This document shows positions 45,106 to 54,065 of a DNA stretch of 64,000 nucleotides, piece after piece (position 1 is the stretch's first letter; each line of letters begins with the position of its first letter). Both the position numbers and the translations under genes were made by a program. This DNA is from Ruegeria atlantica. GTDB taxonomy: Bacteria > Pseudomonadota > Alphaproteobacteria > Rhodobacterales > Rhodobacteraceae. The notes beneath the pieces are model-generated. The model had not been told where the DNA came from, searched no databases, and saw only the letters and a list, made by a program, of their open reading frames with translations. The stretch lies in NCBI RefSeq assembly GCF_013032005.1, contig NZ_WQBE01000013.1, positions 62,001 through 126,000 on the forward strand, given 5' to 3'.

Positions 45106-45486
45106 ATGAGCCGTAAGGTTCTGTTAATTGAGGATGAGCCCAACATCGCCGAGGCCATTCGGTTTCTGCTGACGCGTGAGGGTTGGCAGGTGGAAACCCA
45201 TGCCGAAGGCGCGGACGCGTTGCAGGTCATTCAGGGGGCAAGCCCGGATCTGGTCATTCTGGACGTGATGTTGCCGGGCAAAAGTGGGATGGAGATTCTA
45301 CGCGACTTGCGTGAGCTTGAGGATATGCAGGGCCTTCCGGTTTTGATGCTGACAGCCCGCGGCCAGTCCCGAGATCGCGAAATGGCCGAAAACGCCGGTG
45401 TCAGCCGCTTCATGACCAAGCCGTTTTCCAATACCGAGATGCTGACGGCAGTGCGCGACCTGCATGCGCAGGCGACACAGTCATGA
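45106..45486 (+). CDS. Single-domain response regulator
   Basis: This 126-residue receiver has Asp53 (VILDVMLPG) as phosphorylation site, acidic residues Glu9/Asp10/Glu11 (LIEDEPN), Thr in LMLTARG and Lys105 (FMTKPF). There is no output domain, so it acts as a phosphorelay or protein-interaction output. It overlaps the next gene by ATGA. The histidine kinase two genes downstream has no receiver of its own and is the natural partner. Confidence 0.93.
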   Translation: MSRKVLLIEDEPNIAEAIRFLLTREGWQVETHAEGADALQVIQGASPDLVILDVMLPGKSGMEILRDLRELEDMQGLPVLMLTARGQSRDREMAENAGVSRFMTKPFSNTEMLTAVRDLHAQATQS

Positions 45487-45785
45487 GCACAGGCGAAGAC
45501 CGGCCGCCCTCGGGGGTTCGGCCTTCGCTTTTTCTTGAGCGACAGAGTTATCGCCGTCGCAGGCTGTCAGACGCCGCGCGCCTGTTGCCATTTTTGGGGG
45601 CGGCGCTGCTGGCCATTCCGTTGCTGTGGCCTGATGAGCCGGGTGCGCCGGAAGGGGTGCCCCTGTCCTCAGCGATTTTTTACATCTTTGCCTGCTGGGC
45701 GGGCCTGATTGTTGCCAGCCTAGTGTTTGGCTTTGCTGCCCGGCGTATGGCCATTCCGGACGATTCCGAGCCCGAGACGGATTGA
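45483..45785 (+). CDS. Small two-helix membrane protein in symporter-kinase operon
   Basis: This 100-residue protein has a basic N-terminus (RQSYRRRRLSDAAR), two membrane helices (LLPFLGAALLAIPLLWP and IFYIFACWAGLIVASLVFGFA) and an acidic tail. It sits between the receiver and the symporter-kinase, sharing one base with the latter (TGATG). Its position and size recall the small subunits (DUF4212 type) that accompany sodium:solute symporters, but the sequence is not a clear match, so this is context-based. Confidence 0.6.
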   Translation: MSTGEDRPPSGVRPSLFLERQSYRRRRLSDAARLLPFLGAALLAIPLLWPDEPGAPEGVPLSSAIFYIFACWAGLIVASLVFGFAARRMAIPDDSEPETD

Positions 45786-48463
45786 TGGCCACGCTGAACG
45801 TCCTTATTCTGGTCTGCCTTGCCTATGTTGTTCTGCTGTTCGGGGTCGCGTTTGCCGCGGATCGGATGGCGGCGGCCGGGCGGGGGGCTTGGCTTCGTTC
45901 TCCACTGATCTACACACTGTCGCTGTCGATCTATTGTACGGCTTGGACGTTTTATGGCGCCGTGGGCAACGCCGCGCGGTCGGGGTTAGAATTCGTGACC
46001 ATTTACCTGGGGCCAACGCTGGTGATGGTCGGTTGGTGGTGGGGACTGCGCAAACTGGTGCGGGTCGGGCGCAGTCAGCGGGTGACCTCGATCGCTGACC
46101 TGATTTCTTCACGCTATGGCAAATCCAATACACTGGCGATCTGTGTGACCATTCTGGCTGTGCTAGGCGGAACCCCCTACATCGCGTTGCAACTGCAATC
46201 CATTACCCTGTCATTTTCTATCTTTGCCGAGGCTGACCCCTCGGGGCTGTATCGCGAAGGTGCCAGCGTTTTTTGGGTTGCTGCAGGGTTGGCCATCTTT
46301 GCGATCCTGTTTGGTACCCGGAACCTGGATGCCAATGAACGGCACCACGGAGTAGTGACGGCCATCGCATTGGAATCCGTGGTCAAGCTGTTCGCGCTTT
46401 TGGCGGTTGGCGCCTTTGTGGTCTGGGGCGTTGCGGGGGGCGTGGGGCCGATGATGGACCGGATCGACGCCTCTGAGATCGGCCAGTGGAATGTGGATGC
46501 GGGGCGCTGGACCACGTTTATTTTCCTATCCGCCGCGGCTTTTATCTGCCTGCCGCGTATGTTTCAGGTGATGGTGGTTGAAAACGCGGATGAAGGGCAC
46601 CTGAGGACCGCTGCCTGGGCCTTTCCGCTGTATCTGCTGTTGATGAGCCTTTTTGTGGTGCCGATCGCGGTCGTTGGTCTGGACCTGATGCCCGAAGGGT
46701 CAAATCCCGATCTGTTTGTCCTGACTGTACCCTTGTCTCAGGGCAATGATTGGTTGGCGATGTTGTCCTTTATCGGCGGCTTCTCTTCGGCCACATCGAT
46801 GGTCATCGTTACCGCAATGGCGTTGTCGACCATGGTGTCAAACCATTTGGTCATGCCAATCTGGCTGAGCACGCAGGAAGGGTCCGGCTCAGTTTCGGGG
46901 GACGTTCGGAATGTCGTTCTGATGGCGCGTCGGGTGTCGATCGCTGTCATCATGGCGCTGGGTTTCTTTTACTACCGCCTGTCCGGTGGCGGCGCGGCTT
47001 TGGCGTCAATCGGATTGGTGGCCTTTGCCGGGATTTCTCAAATCCTGCCCGCACTAGTCGGCGGTCTGTTCTGGCGCGGTGCTACGCGGACCGGCGCGCT
47101 GGTGGGCCTGACGGTAGGTTTCCTGCTTTGGATATACACACTGCTGTTGCCGGGGATGAGTGGGGCGTTGATACCCGAAACGGTCGTTCTAAACGGGCCC
47201 TTCGGGTGGGGTTGGCTGCGCCCGCAGGCCCTGTTTGGGATCGAAGGTATGGACCCGATGGTACACACCGTTATGTGGTCACTGTCCCTGAATACGGTGG
47301 CGTTCTGTGTTGCATCGTTGCTAAGCGTTCCCAGCCCGTTGGAACGCCTGCAAGGGGCGCAATTCGTTAACGTTTTCGACCATTCGGTCGCGCCGCGCGG
47401 CTGGACGGGATCGGTGGCTCAGAGCGAAGACTTGATGATCATGACCCAGCGGATATTGGGGGCGGGCCCGGCGCAAGACTTCTTTCATGCCGAGGCAGAA
47501 CAGCAGGGTGGTCGCTCTAGCCTGCCGGAACCCACGCCCGCCTTTCTGGAACGTCTGGAACGGGAACTCAGCGGCTCTGTCGGTGCGGCCACAGCGCATG
47601 CGATGATTGGCCAGATCGTCGGGGGATCATCCGTTTCGGTCGAAGACCTGTTGGCGGTGGCCGACGAATCCGCTCAGTTGCTGGAATATTCCAGCCAACT
47701 GGAGGTCAAATCCGCCGAGCTGTCCCGCACCGCGCGGCAATTGCGCGAGGCAAACACCAAGCTCACGCAAATCTCGGAACAGAAGGATAGTTTCCTTAGC
47801 CAGGTCAGCCATGAGTTGCGCACACCCATGACCTCGATCCGCGCGTTTTCCGAGATCATGCGTGACACCGACGGGCTGAGCCCCGAAGAACAGACGCGCT
47901 ATGCCGCGATCATTCATGACGAAGCTTTGCGCCTGACGCGATTGTTGGATGACCTACTTGATCTTAGCGTACTGGAAAGCGGACAGGTCAGCCTGAACGT
48001 GGGCGGGGATACGCTTCGCTCGGTTCTGGATCGGGCGGTGTCCAGTGCATTGGCCGGAACCGGGCAAACACTGACCGTCAAACGCGCGAAAGCGTCCGAG
48101 CGTATCCCGCTGTTAACCGATCTGGATCGGCTGGGGCAGGTGTTCATCAATTTGATTTCCAATGCTCAGAAATATTGCGATGCCGACGAGCCCGAACTGA
48201 CAATCTCGGCCCATGATGTTGGTGGGCAAGTTGTGATTGATTTTGCCGATAACGGCAGTGGCATCCCGCCCGAGGCGCGCTCGATGGTGTTCGAAAAATT
48301 CGCCCGTGTTGGCGTCGACAAGGCGGGGGGTGCCGGATTGGGTTTGGCGATCTGCCGCGAGATTATGCAGCGCCTGGGCGGTGAAATCACCTATCTGCCC
48401 GGTCAGGGTGGGGCGGCCTTCCGTGTTCGTTTGCCACTGGCCTATCGGCAGGCCGCGCAGTGA
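45785..48463 (+). CDS. Sodium:solute symporter fused to histidine kinase
   Basis: This 892-residue protein has about 13 membrane helices in residues 1-550 with SSF-family motifs (SLSIYCTAWTFYGAVG, TSIADLISSRYGKS, GGFSSATSMVIVTAMALS). A coiled-coil linker follows, then a kinase core with H-box VSHELRTPMTSIRAFSE, N-box FINLISNAQKYCD, and G-boxes FADNGSGIP and KAGGAGLGLAIC. Similar proteins (CbrA-like, and CrbS, the acetate-switch sensor) sense or import a substrate and signal through a receiver. The dedicated receiver lies two genes upstream. The symporter part may be a sensor and not a true transporter. Confidence 0.9.
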   Translation: MATLNVLILVCLAYVVLLFGVAFAADRMAAAGRGAWLRSPLIYTLSLSIYCTAWTFYGAVGNAARSGLEFVTIYLGPTLVMVGWWWGLRKLVRVGRSQRVTSIADLISSRYGKSNTLAICVTILAVLGGTPYIALQLQSITLSFSIFAEADPSGLYREGASVFWVAAGLAIFAILFGTRNLDANERHHGVVTAIALESVVKLFALLAVGAFVVWGVAGGVGPMMDRIDASEIGQWNVDAGRWTTFIFLSAAAFICLPRMFQVMVVENADEGHLRTAAWAFPLYLLLMSLFVVPIAVVGLDLMPEGSNPDLFVLTVPLSQGNDWLAMLSFIGGFSSATSMVIVTAMALSTMVSNHLVMPIWLSTQEGSGSVSGDVRNVVLMARRVSIAVIMALGFFYYRLSGGGAALASIGLVAFAGISQILPALVGGLFWRGATRTGALVGLTVGFLLWIYTLLLPGMSGALIPETVVLNGPFGWGWLRPQALFGIEGMDPMVHTVMWSLSLNTVAFCVASLLSVPSPLERLQGAQFVNVFDHSVAPRGWTGSVAQSEDLMIMTQRILGAGPAQDFFHAEAEQQGGRSSLPEPTPAFLERLERELSGSVGAATAHAMIGQIVGGSSVSVEDLLAVADESAQLLEYSSQLEVKSAELSRTARQLREANTKLTQISEQKDSFLSQVSHELRTPMTSIRAFSEIMRDTDGLSPEEQTRYAAIIHDEALRLTRLLDDLLDLSVLESGQVSLNVGGDTLRSVLDRAVSSALAGTGQTLTVKRAKASERIPLLTDLDRLGQVFINLISNAQKYCDADEPELTISAHDVGGQVVIDFADNGSGIPPEARSMVFEKFARVGVDKAGGAGLGLAICREIMQRLGGEITYLPGQGGAAFRVRLPLAYRQAAQ

Positions 48464-48540
48464 TGTGCTTATAAAGACATTCGTAACCAGCACCGGTTTA
48501 GACAGGGAGTCAGACGCGGAAAAACACAGCGGATTCGGGA

Positions 48541-49647
48541 ATGTCGCAAACGGTCAGCGCAGCATTGGCGCGCAAGCTTTCAGCGGGACAGGAAGAGCAG
48601 GGCGATAAGCCACGCTCGATCTTGCGGGCGCTGCGGCTGGCTTTTGCACGCGCGGCCGGGGACAATTTGCAACTCCCGCTTGTTGTCATAGGGGCCAAAC
48701 AATCCAACCGTACGCCGGACATGCTGGCGGGGCCGGTTGGGGAAGATTGGTTGATGCTGCAGTTTATGAACAGCGATGGGATCTCTGCCGCTGTCTGCAT
48801 GGATCTGGGCGCTGTTTCAGCCATCGTTCAAGTGCAAACGATTGGTGAGGTAATGGCAGGTGATCCTGCGCCACGTGCCTTCACGCACACGGATGGTGCG
48901 ATGGTTGCCCCGTTGGTCGAGCAGGTCTTGGCACGGTCTGTGGAACTGGTGGATGCGCCCTTGGATCAATCCAGTTTGTTGGGGTATGAATTTTCCACGC
49001 GTTTGGCAGATTTGCGCACATTGTCGCTGGCGATGGTTGAAGATACGTATCGGGTGTTTGACCTTACCGTGGAACTGGGCGGTGGCCTACGGCAGGGCCA
49101 GATTTCTGTCTTCCTGCCCGATCATCCGGCAGAGCAGGAGGGGGAGGTCAGGCAAGAGGACACAGGTCCAAACCTTGAACAGGCTTCGGGTGTTTTGCGG
49201 GCAGAGTTAAACGCGGTGATCTGCCGAATGACCCTGCCGCTGGCGTCGCTGTCTGACCTCGCCGTTGGGGATGTGCTGCCGTTGACGGGATCACGGCTGG
49301 ATCGGGCGCAGGTATTGACGATCGACCGCGCGCGCGCTGCCGTTGGTCGCTTGGGGCAATGTGGCGGGATGCGCGCCGTGCGCCTGAACGAATGCGCACC
49401 GCTTACGGCGTTGACCCAAACTGAAGCCGAGGAGTTTCTGGAGGCTCGGTCGCCTGTGGCATCACATCAGGAACCGGACATGCCCGCACAACCAGAGATG
49501 TCGCAGATGCCTGTCCCGTTCGATTCAATCGCACCGGAGGATTTGGAAACGAACCTGAATTTCGCCGACTCAGATCAAATGGTTGCCGAAATTTCGCAGC
49601 TGGCCGGGTTGTCGACGCCCACAACTGATCCCAATAATTCTAGCTAG
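48541..49647 (+). CDS. Protein with FliM/FliN C-terminal (SpoA) domain
   Basis: This 368-residue protein has a C-terminal domain (LPLASLSDLAVGDVLPLTGSRLD ... GRLGQCGGMRAVRLNE) that fits the SpoA fold of FliM/FliN flagellar switch proteins. An acidic Pro/Gln-rich tail (about 310-368) is predicted to be disordered. The N-terminal part is unlike FliM's CheC-like domain apart from length. No flagellar genes are adjacent. It may be an orphan motility component, or have been recruited to another machine. Confidence 0.7.
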   Translation: MSQTVSAALARKLSAGQEEQGDKPRSILRALRLAFARAAGDNLQLPLVVIGAKQSNRTPDMLAGPVGEDWLMLQFMNSDGISAAVCMDLGAVSAIVQVQTIGEVMAGDPAPRAFTHTDGAMVAPLVEQVLARSVELVDAPLDQSSLLGYEFSTRLADLRTLSLAMVEDTYRVFDLTVELGGGLRQGQISVFLPDHPAEQEGEVRQEDTGPNLEQASGVLRAELNAVICRMTLPLASLSDLAVGDVLPLTGSRLDRAQVLTIDRARAAVGRLGQCGGMRAVRLNECAPLTALTQTEAEEFLEARSPVASHQEPDMPAQPEMSQMPVPFDSIAPEDLETNLNFADSDQMVAEISQLAGLSTPTTDPNNSS

Positions 49648-49648
49648 T

Positions 49649-50080
49649 TTACTCAGTGTCGCCGCGGATCTGCTCAAGGATCGGGCGCAGGTTGTCCAGC
49701 GTGTAACCCGCTTTGGTGGTCGCGTTCAGGATGTCGTCCGCACTCATCCGATCGCACTGCCCCAATGCCCACACTACCGAACACCGCGTGCCCGAGGCGC
49801 AATAGGCCAGAACCGGTCCGCCGCAGCTTTCGGCCAACTCGCGTTGCAGGGCCACATTTTCAGGGGTCATGGTCTGGTGGGTCAGTTCCAGAACCTCGTA
49901 TTCCATACCCGCCGCACGCACCGCGTCGCCGATGGCGTCTGATTGCATGTCCGCAGGAACCTCGACATTGGGCCGGTTGCAAATCACTTTGACAAAACCG
50001 GCATCGGCGATGGCTGGGACGTCCTCGACCGAAATTTGCGGCGAGACGGCGTAGCGGGGGGTAATCGGGCGAATCTCCAT
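49649..50080 (-). CDS. TIGR01244-type sulfurtransferase (DUF442, dual-specificity phosphatase fold)
   Basis: This 143-residue protein carries YCASGTRCSVVW with Cys94 as the persulfide-accepting Cys in a P-loop-like turn. The N-terminus is typical (YAVSPQISVEDVPAIADAGFV). The family (Blh N-terminal part, beta-lactamase-like hydrolase partner) works with persulfide dioxygenases in sulfide detoxification. It is the last gene of the operon starting with the dioxygenase, 9 bases after the YeeE/YedE gene, and overlaps nothing downstream. Confidence 0.88.
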   Translation of the reverse strand: MEIRPITPRYAVSPQISVEDVPAIADAGFVKVICNRPNVEVPADMQSDAIGDAVRAAGMEYEVLELTHQTMTPENVALQRELAESCGGPVLAYCASGTRCSVVWALGQCDRMSADDILNATTKAGYTLDNLRPILEQIRGDTE

Positions 50081-50089
50081 GGCAATTGC

Positions 50090-50521
50090 TTAGGCCGCGT
50101 TGGCGGCTCTGTCCAGTTGCGCACCAAGGGTAGGGGCCGCAACCATGCCCACAATCATGGCGATCAGGAAAACAATTCCGCCAACTCCCCCATAGCCAAG
50201 CGAGGCAAGGGCCGGTCCGGGGCACAGCCCAACCAATCCCCAACCCAAGCCAAACAGAACAGAGCCAAAGATCAACTGGCGGTCCAATTCGGGTGCGGCT
50301 TTTTGCGGAAACCTCCCTCCGGTCAGTGGGCGGCGGTTGGACGTCAACCGCCATGCGACAAGCATGGGAAGGATCGCCCCAGCCATCACAAAGGCGAGCG
50401 TTGGATCCCATTGTCCGAACATATCCAACCAGCCCTGCACTTTGGTTGTGTCGGTCATACCAGAGATCAGCAGGCCGATTCCGAACAACGATCCTGCAAG
50501 AAATGAAATGACTACGCGCAT
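50090..50521 (-). CDS. YeeE/YedE half-transporter (DUF6691-type)
   Basis: This 143-residue protein has four hydrophobic segments with LFGIGLLISGMTDTTKVQG and GLVGLCPGPALASLG, the Cys-containing signature of the YeeE/YedE (TsuA-like) sulfur-compound transporters. Together with the preceding half it should make a complete carrier for thiosulfate or sulfide-derived species. Its ATG overlaps the stop of the first half (ATGA). Confidence 0.88.
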   Translation of the reverse strand: MRVVISFLAGSLFGIGLLISGMTDTTKVQGWLDMFGQWDPTLAFVMAGAILPMLVAWRLTSNRRPLTGGRFPQKAAPELDRQLIFGSVLFGLGWGLVGLCPGPALASLGYGGVGGIVFLIAMIVGMVAAPTLGAQLDRAANAA

Positions 50522-50943
50522 CAGATCAGCCCCCAGACATGGCGCAGCAGAGCGACCGTTGCGATCCCAGCCATGATGTAGACGATTGTGGCGACAATGC
50601 CCCGCAGGGAAAATCGGGATATTCCGCAAACGCCGTGCCCCGATGTACACCCATTGGCGATGCGTGTGCCCAAGCCCACCAATAGACCGGCGATAATCAC
50701 GAGGGTGATGTTCCCGGTCAGATGAGTTTGGGCCGCGGGCAAGAGCAGGGGTCGCAGCAACAAGGGCACTCCGATCAATCCCGCAAGAAAAGCCAGCCGT
50801 TCAAGTGATCGATCACTGCCGTCGACCAGCCCGCCCAGAATGCCACTGGCCCCCATGATGCGCCCATTGCCCAGTAAATAGAGGGCAGCACTCAGCCCAA
50901 TCAGAAGACCTCCGCCAAGGCCCCATATCCATTCAGGTTGCAT
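50521..50943 (-). CDS. YeeE/YedE half-transporter
   Basis: This 140-residue protein has four membrane helices with GLGTRIANGCTSGHGVCGISRFSL (cut into NGCTSGHGVCGISR and flanks), the second YeeE/YedE signature with two Cys in the translocation path. It partners the 143-residue half just downstream. It lies 32 bases after the persulfide dioxygenase gene. Confidence 0.88.
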   Translation of the reverse strand: MQPEWIWGLGGGLLIGLSAALYLLGNGRIMGASGILGGLVDGSDRSLERLAFLAGLIGVPLLLRPLLLPAAQTHLTGNITLVIIAGLLVGLGTRIANGCTSGHGVCGISRFSLRGIVATIVYIMAGIATVALLRHVWGLI

Positions 50944-50975
50944 TGTTTGTCCTTTGCGTGACAGCCGCCAATGTT

Positions 50976-51839
50976 TCAGAGTTTGTTCAGTGGCAGTTTC
51001 AGGTAAACGTCGCCATCTTCATCGGCAGGCGGCATCTGCCCTGCACGCATATTCACCTGAAGCGACGGCAGAATCAGGCGGGGCATGGGCAGCGTTGCAT
51101 CACGGGCGTCGCGCATTTCAACGAACTCTTCGACAGAGCGTCCATGACCAATATGGACATTCAGCGCCTTTTGCTCTCCCACGGTTGTTTCCCAAGCATA
51201 TTCGTCGCGCCCCGGCGCCATGTAATCATGCCCCACAAAGACGCGCGTCTGATCCGGTAGTGCCAGAATTTTTTGGATCGATTCGTATAGCGTTGCGGAC
51301 GACCCACCTGGAAAATCACAGCGCGCCGTGCCGAAATCGGGCATGAACAGAGTGTCGCCGACAAACGCGGCATCGCCAATCACATAGGTCAGGCAGGCCG
51401 GAGTGTGGCCGGGCGTATGCAGAACATCGCCGCGCATCTGACCAACGTGAAAGCTGTCGCCTTCGCGGAACAGGGCGTCGAACTGACTGCCGTCCCGCTG
51501 AAACTCGGTCCCTTCGTTAAAGATTTTACCGAAGGTTTCCTGAATGGTAACGATCTGATCCCCGATCCCGATCTTGCCGCCCAGCTTTTCCTGCAGATAG
51601 GGGGCAGCGGATAAGTGGTCGGCGTGCACATGGCTTTCCAGAATCCATTCAACCCGCAGGTTGTTCGCCCGCACGTACTCGATGATCTTATCGGCTGTGT
51701 GCGTACCCGTCCGGCCAGAGGCGTGGTCAAAATCCAGAACGCTGTCGATAATCGCGCATGCAAGCCCTTCGGGCTCTTGCGCCAAGTAGGAAACCGTAAA
51801 GGTCTCGGGGTCGAAAAACGCTTTTACTTTTGGTGTCAT
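50976..51839 (-). CDS. MBL-fold persulfide dioxygenase-like protein
   Basis: This 287-residue metallo-beta-lactamase-fold protein has HVHADHLSA (HxHxDH), HTPGHTPACLTY, the Asp in FVGDTLFMPDFG and the late His in VFVGHDY, as in ETHE1/Blh persulfide dioxygenases. It should oxidise glutathione persulfide to sulfite. It heads an operon with two YeeE/YedE halves and a sulfurtransferase. An AT-rich inverted repeat lies about 30 bp upstream of its start. Confidence 0.9.
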   Translation of the reverse strand: MTPKVKAFFDPETFTVSYLAQEPEGLACAIIDSVLDFDHASGRTGTHTADKIIEYVRANNLRVEWILESHVHADHLSAAPYLQEKLGGKIGIGDQIVTIQETFGKIFNEGTEFQRDGSQFDALFREGDSFHVGQMRGDVLHTPGHTPACLTYVIGDAAFVGDTLFMPDFGTARCDFPGGSSATLYESIQKILALPDQTRVFVGHDYMAPGRDEYAWETTVGEQKALNVHIGHGRSVEEFVEMRDARDATLPMPRLILPSLQVNMRAGQMPPADEDGDVYLKLPLNKL

Positions 51840-51860
51840 GTGGTCCTCCGCCTATGTCGG

Positions 51861-51892
51861 TATTTCATATATTAATTACGGAATATATTGCA
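51861..51892. promoter_or_regulatory. AT-rich inverted repeat upstream of sulfide operon (candidate SqrR/BigR site)
   Basis: ATATATT (51867-51873) and AATATAT (51882-51888) are a perfect 7-bp inverted repeat with an 8-base spacer, 28 bases from the operon's first ATG. AT-rich palindromes at this position are the usual operators of BigR/SqrR repressors, whose half-sites contain ATT...AAT. The link to the SqrR-like protein at 36 kb is inference. Confidence 0.55.
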
Positions 51893-52083
51893 ATCAACAC
51901 TGCGTGATTTGATGCGGGTCAAAGCAGGGTAGCCTCGTTTCGAGTAAAATTTAATCAAATCGCCCCCGGTCGCAAAAATAGTCCGACGAACAGGCGGTTT
52001 TCCGCGCGATTGTGTAGCAATCTAAACGGGTCTTAAAACGGTCACATATATCAGACTAAATGAAGACATTTGGGAGGATAGAA

Positions 52084-52299
52084 ATGTCGTCAGTCAATTT
52101 ATACTCAGAAGCCGAACAACTTGAAGAAAAGCTCAGCGGAGCGTGCCTTGATACACGTCTGGCATTGCAACCAAGTGTGGCCAAAGTGATTCAACGGATG
52201 CGCCAGCAGGGAATGCATGTCCCGTCGCGCCTACGTCGTTTGGATGCAGCCCTGTGCGAAGATGCGATGGAAGCGCGCTTTGATAATCTGCCCGTTTGA
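52084..52299 (+). CDS. Small hypothetical protein
   Basis: This 71-residue protein follows a GGGAGGA site. It is helical and charged: SEAEQLEEKLSGACLDTRLAL, then KVIQRMRQQGMHVPSRLRRLDAALCED. Two Cys are present. No family is recognised. The coding context (good ribosome-binding site, balanced codon use) supports it being real. It is divergent from the sulfide operon and converges on the small membrane protein gene. Confidence 0.6.
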   Translation: MSSVNLYSEAEQLEEKLSGACLDTRLALQPSVAKVIQRMRQQGMHVPSRLRRLDAALCEDAMEARFDNLPV

Positions 52300-52308
52300 A
52301 TTCAACGG

Positions 52309-52527
52309 TCAGCCAAAAGAAATCCCGACGATCACCACCATCAGGCCAAGAACCGACAAAAACAGTGATGCCAGGTTCCACGGCAATACACCTTGAACAA
52401 CTGCGCGCAGTTCCTCGTCCGACAGGCCAGACTTGCGCGCCTTCATCACACGCAGGATACACCAAACCAGGCCGCAGAGCCCGGCAAGCGACAGGGCGGC
52501 ACCGCCCCAGGTGATGAATTCGAACAT
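52309..52527 (-). CDS. Small two- to three-helix membrane protein
   Basis: The start at 52527 (MFEFITWGGAALSLAGL), preceded by GGGGAACC, gives 72 residues with an N-terminal helix, a charged loop (KARKSGLSDEELRAVVQ) and a C-terminal helix (LFLSVLGLMVVIVGISF). Function is unknown. Similar small proteins occur in roseobacters by recollection. Longer N-termini are possible. Confidence 0.65.
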   Translation of the reverse strand: MFEFITWGGAALSLAGLCGLVWCILRVMKARKSGLSDEELRAVVQGVLPWNLASLFLSVLGLMVVIVGISFG

Positions 52528-52688
52528 GGTTCCCCACATTTGCTTGTCAATTCCACCAGCGCTTAGCGGATCACCACTGCTCACACAAGCCCGGCAGGAT
52601 TGGGTGCTTGCGGCCCGTGCGGCAGCAATGTATCCGGCGTAGAGCCCGCTGTCACAGCATCAGATATCCACCTCTGGGAGAGACATTT

Positions 52689-52958
52689 ATGGATGACATG
52701 ACCGAAGATCAGGCCACTGCGAATTATCGTGTTACCGCGGGTGAGCTGCGCCAGTTCATCGAACGCTTTGAACGCCTGGACGCAGAAAAGAAAGACCTTG
52801 CGGAACAGCAAAAAGAGGTGATGGCGGAGGCCAAAGCCCGTGGATACGACACCAAGGTCATGCGCAAGGTAATCGCGCTGCGCAAGCGCGACAAGGACGA
52901 TATTGCCGAAGAAGAGGCGGTGCTTGAGATGTACAAGGAAGCGCTGGGCATGAGCTGA
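52689..52958 (+). CDS. gapR: DUF2312 / GapR family DNA-binding protein
   Basis: This 89-residue protein matches DUF2312: YRVTAGELRQFIERFERLDAEKK, EVMAEAKARGYDTKVMRKVI and KRDKDDIAEEEAVLEMY. In Caulobacter this is GapR, a small dimer-of-dimers that clamps overtwisted DNA and aids topoisomerases at replication forks and highly transcribed genes. The start at 52689 follows GGGAGAG. It probably forms a single-gene unit. Confidence 0.93.
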   Translation: MDDMTEDQATANYRVTAGELRQFIERFERLDAEKKDLAEQQKEVMAEAKARGYDTKVMRKVIALRKRDKDDIAEEEAVLEMYKEALGMS

Positions 52959-53013
52959 AACAGGGCTGGGTCCGTCTGACGATTCTTGTCATGCGGGTCC
53001 CTCACATTCACGA

Positions 53014-53883
53014 TCAGGGTTTTAGAACACGCACGCCCGGTACGGCACCAAGCCGTTCAAGATCCTGTTCGTACAGTTCGGAAAACGCGTCCACGATCTC
53101 GGTGGACCAGCCGGGCATGTCCAACTCTTCCTCAATTTTCTCAGGCAGCGCGTGCTCTTCAAAAATCTGAGCCAACTGTTCATGCAGGGCTGACCTGTCT
53201 TGCGGCTCAATTTGGTTGCTCAGGGCCAGCACTTTGGTTTGTCCGGCTTCATCCAGCAAAGTCGCCAACAGGTCATATTCATCCACCAGCGTCATGCTAT
53301 CGTCCAAGCCAGTCAAAGACCGTATAATGTCTCCCCAGATAAACGGGGTGTCCTCATTGCTCCACAATGTGATTTGAACGCTGGGGGCGAGGTCCTGAAT
53401 GTCTTCGATCATGCCGATCCAGCTAAGGCAGCTCAGGTCAGTGTTTCGAACAATTTCGGCACGCTCACCTTCGGGCAGCGACATCAGGAGTTTGGGGATA
53501 AAGCTGCCCGGATTTCTGAGCCCTATGAACAACTCAAGTTGGTGTTCATCAAAGGCTTGCTCCAACAGTGCCATTCTGCGACCGGCTAAAGGATACAACT
53601 GCCCTTCCTGCAAGGCATCAGCCGGTTCACCCGCGAATCTTCCACTGGAAAAGATCGCCCGCAGGGTATGTGAATCGTTTGGCAGAATGCTATTGAGGTT
53701 TTGGGATAAGTCGACGGCCTCAGTTCCCAACTTTTCAAAAATGGGATTGAAGGTCCAGTTGTATCGTCGCGCGCCAAAAATCTTGACCCCGTTATTTTTC
53801 AGGATGCCTGAGTTTTTCTTCAACGAGTTCAGCACGCGGCCTTCATCTGTAAAAGCCGCGCCCGCGTGGATAGCAACCTTCAT
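53014..53883 (-). CDS. Hypothetical protein (sulfotransferase-like N-terminus, no P-loop)
   Basis: This 289-residue protein starts MKVAIHAGAAFTDEGRVLNSL, which has the strand and loop layout of the 'hAGxhKTGTT' opening of bacterial sulfotransferases but without the PAPS-binding Lys/Thr residues. FIGLRNPGSFIPKLLMSLP then resembles the 3'-phosphate-binding strand. I infer a divergent or inactive sulfotransferase-fold protein, with low certainty. The codon mix is less GC-biased than its neighbours. No partner is evident. Confidence 0.6.
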   Translation of the reverse strand: MKVAIHAGAAFTDEGRVLNSLKKNSGILKNNGVKIFGARRYNWTFNPIFEKLGTEAVDLSQNLNSILPNDSHTLRAIFSSGRFAGEPADALQEGQLYPLAGRRMALLEQAFDEHQLELFIGLRNPGSFIPKLLMSLPEGERAEIVRNTDLSCLSWIGMIEDIQDLAPSVQITLWSNEDTPFIWGDIIRSLTGLDDSMTLVDEYDLLATLLDEAGQTKVLALSNQIEPQDRSALHEQLAQIFEEHALPEKIEEELDMPGWSTEIVDAFSELYEQDLERLGAVPGVRVLKP

Positions 53884-54065
53884 TTTCGGTTCTTGTCCTT
53901 GCTTTCAACTCTTCTAGTCGGGTTACAGCCTGCGGTCGAAACAGTCAAATCCACACCATTCTGCCCGGTTGTTTCTTCGCGTTGCCAAGAAATCCGACAT
54001 TCACTAAGTTAAGATAAAAATATGGGCTTGCAGTCTCCAACAAGAGAAAGTAATCGACACTCAGC

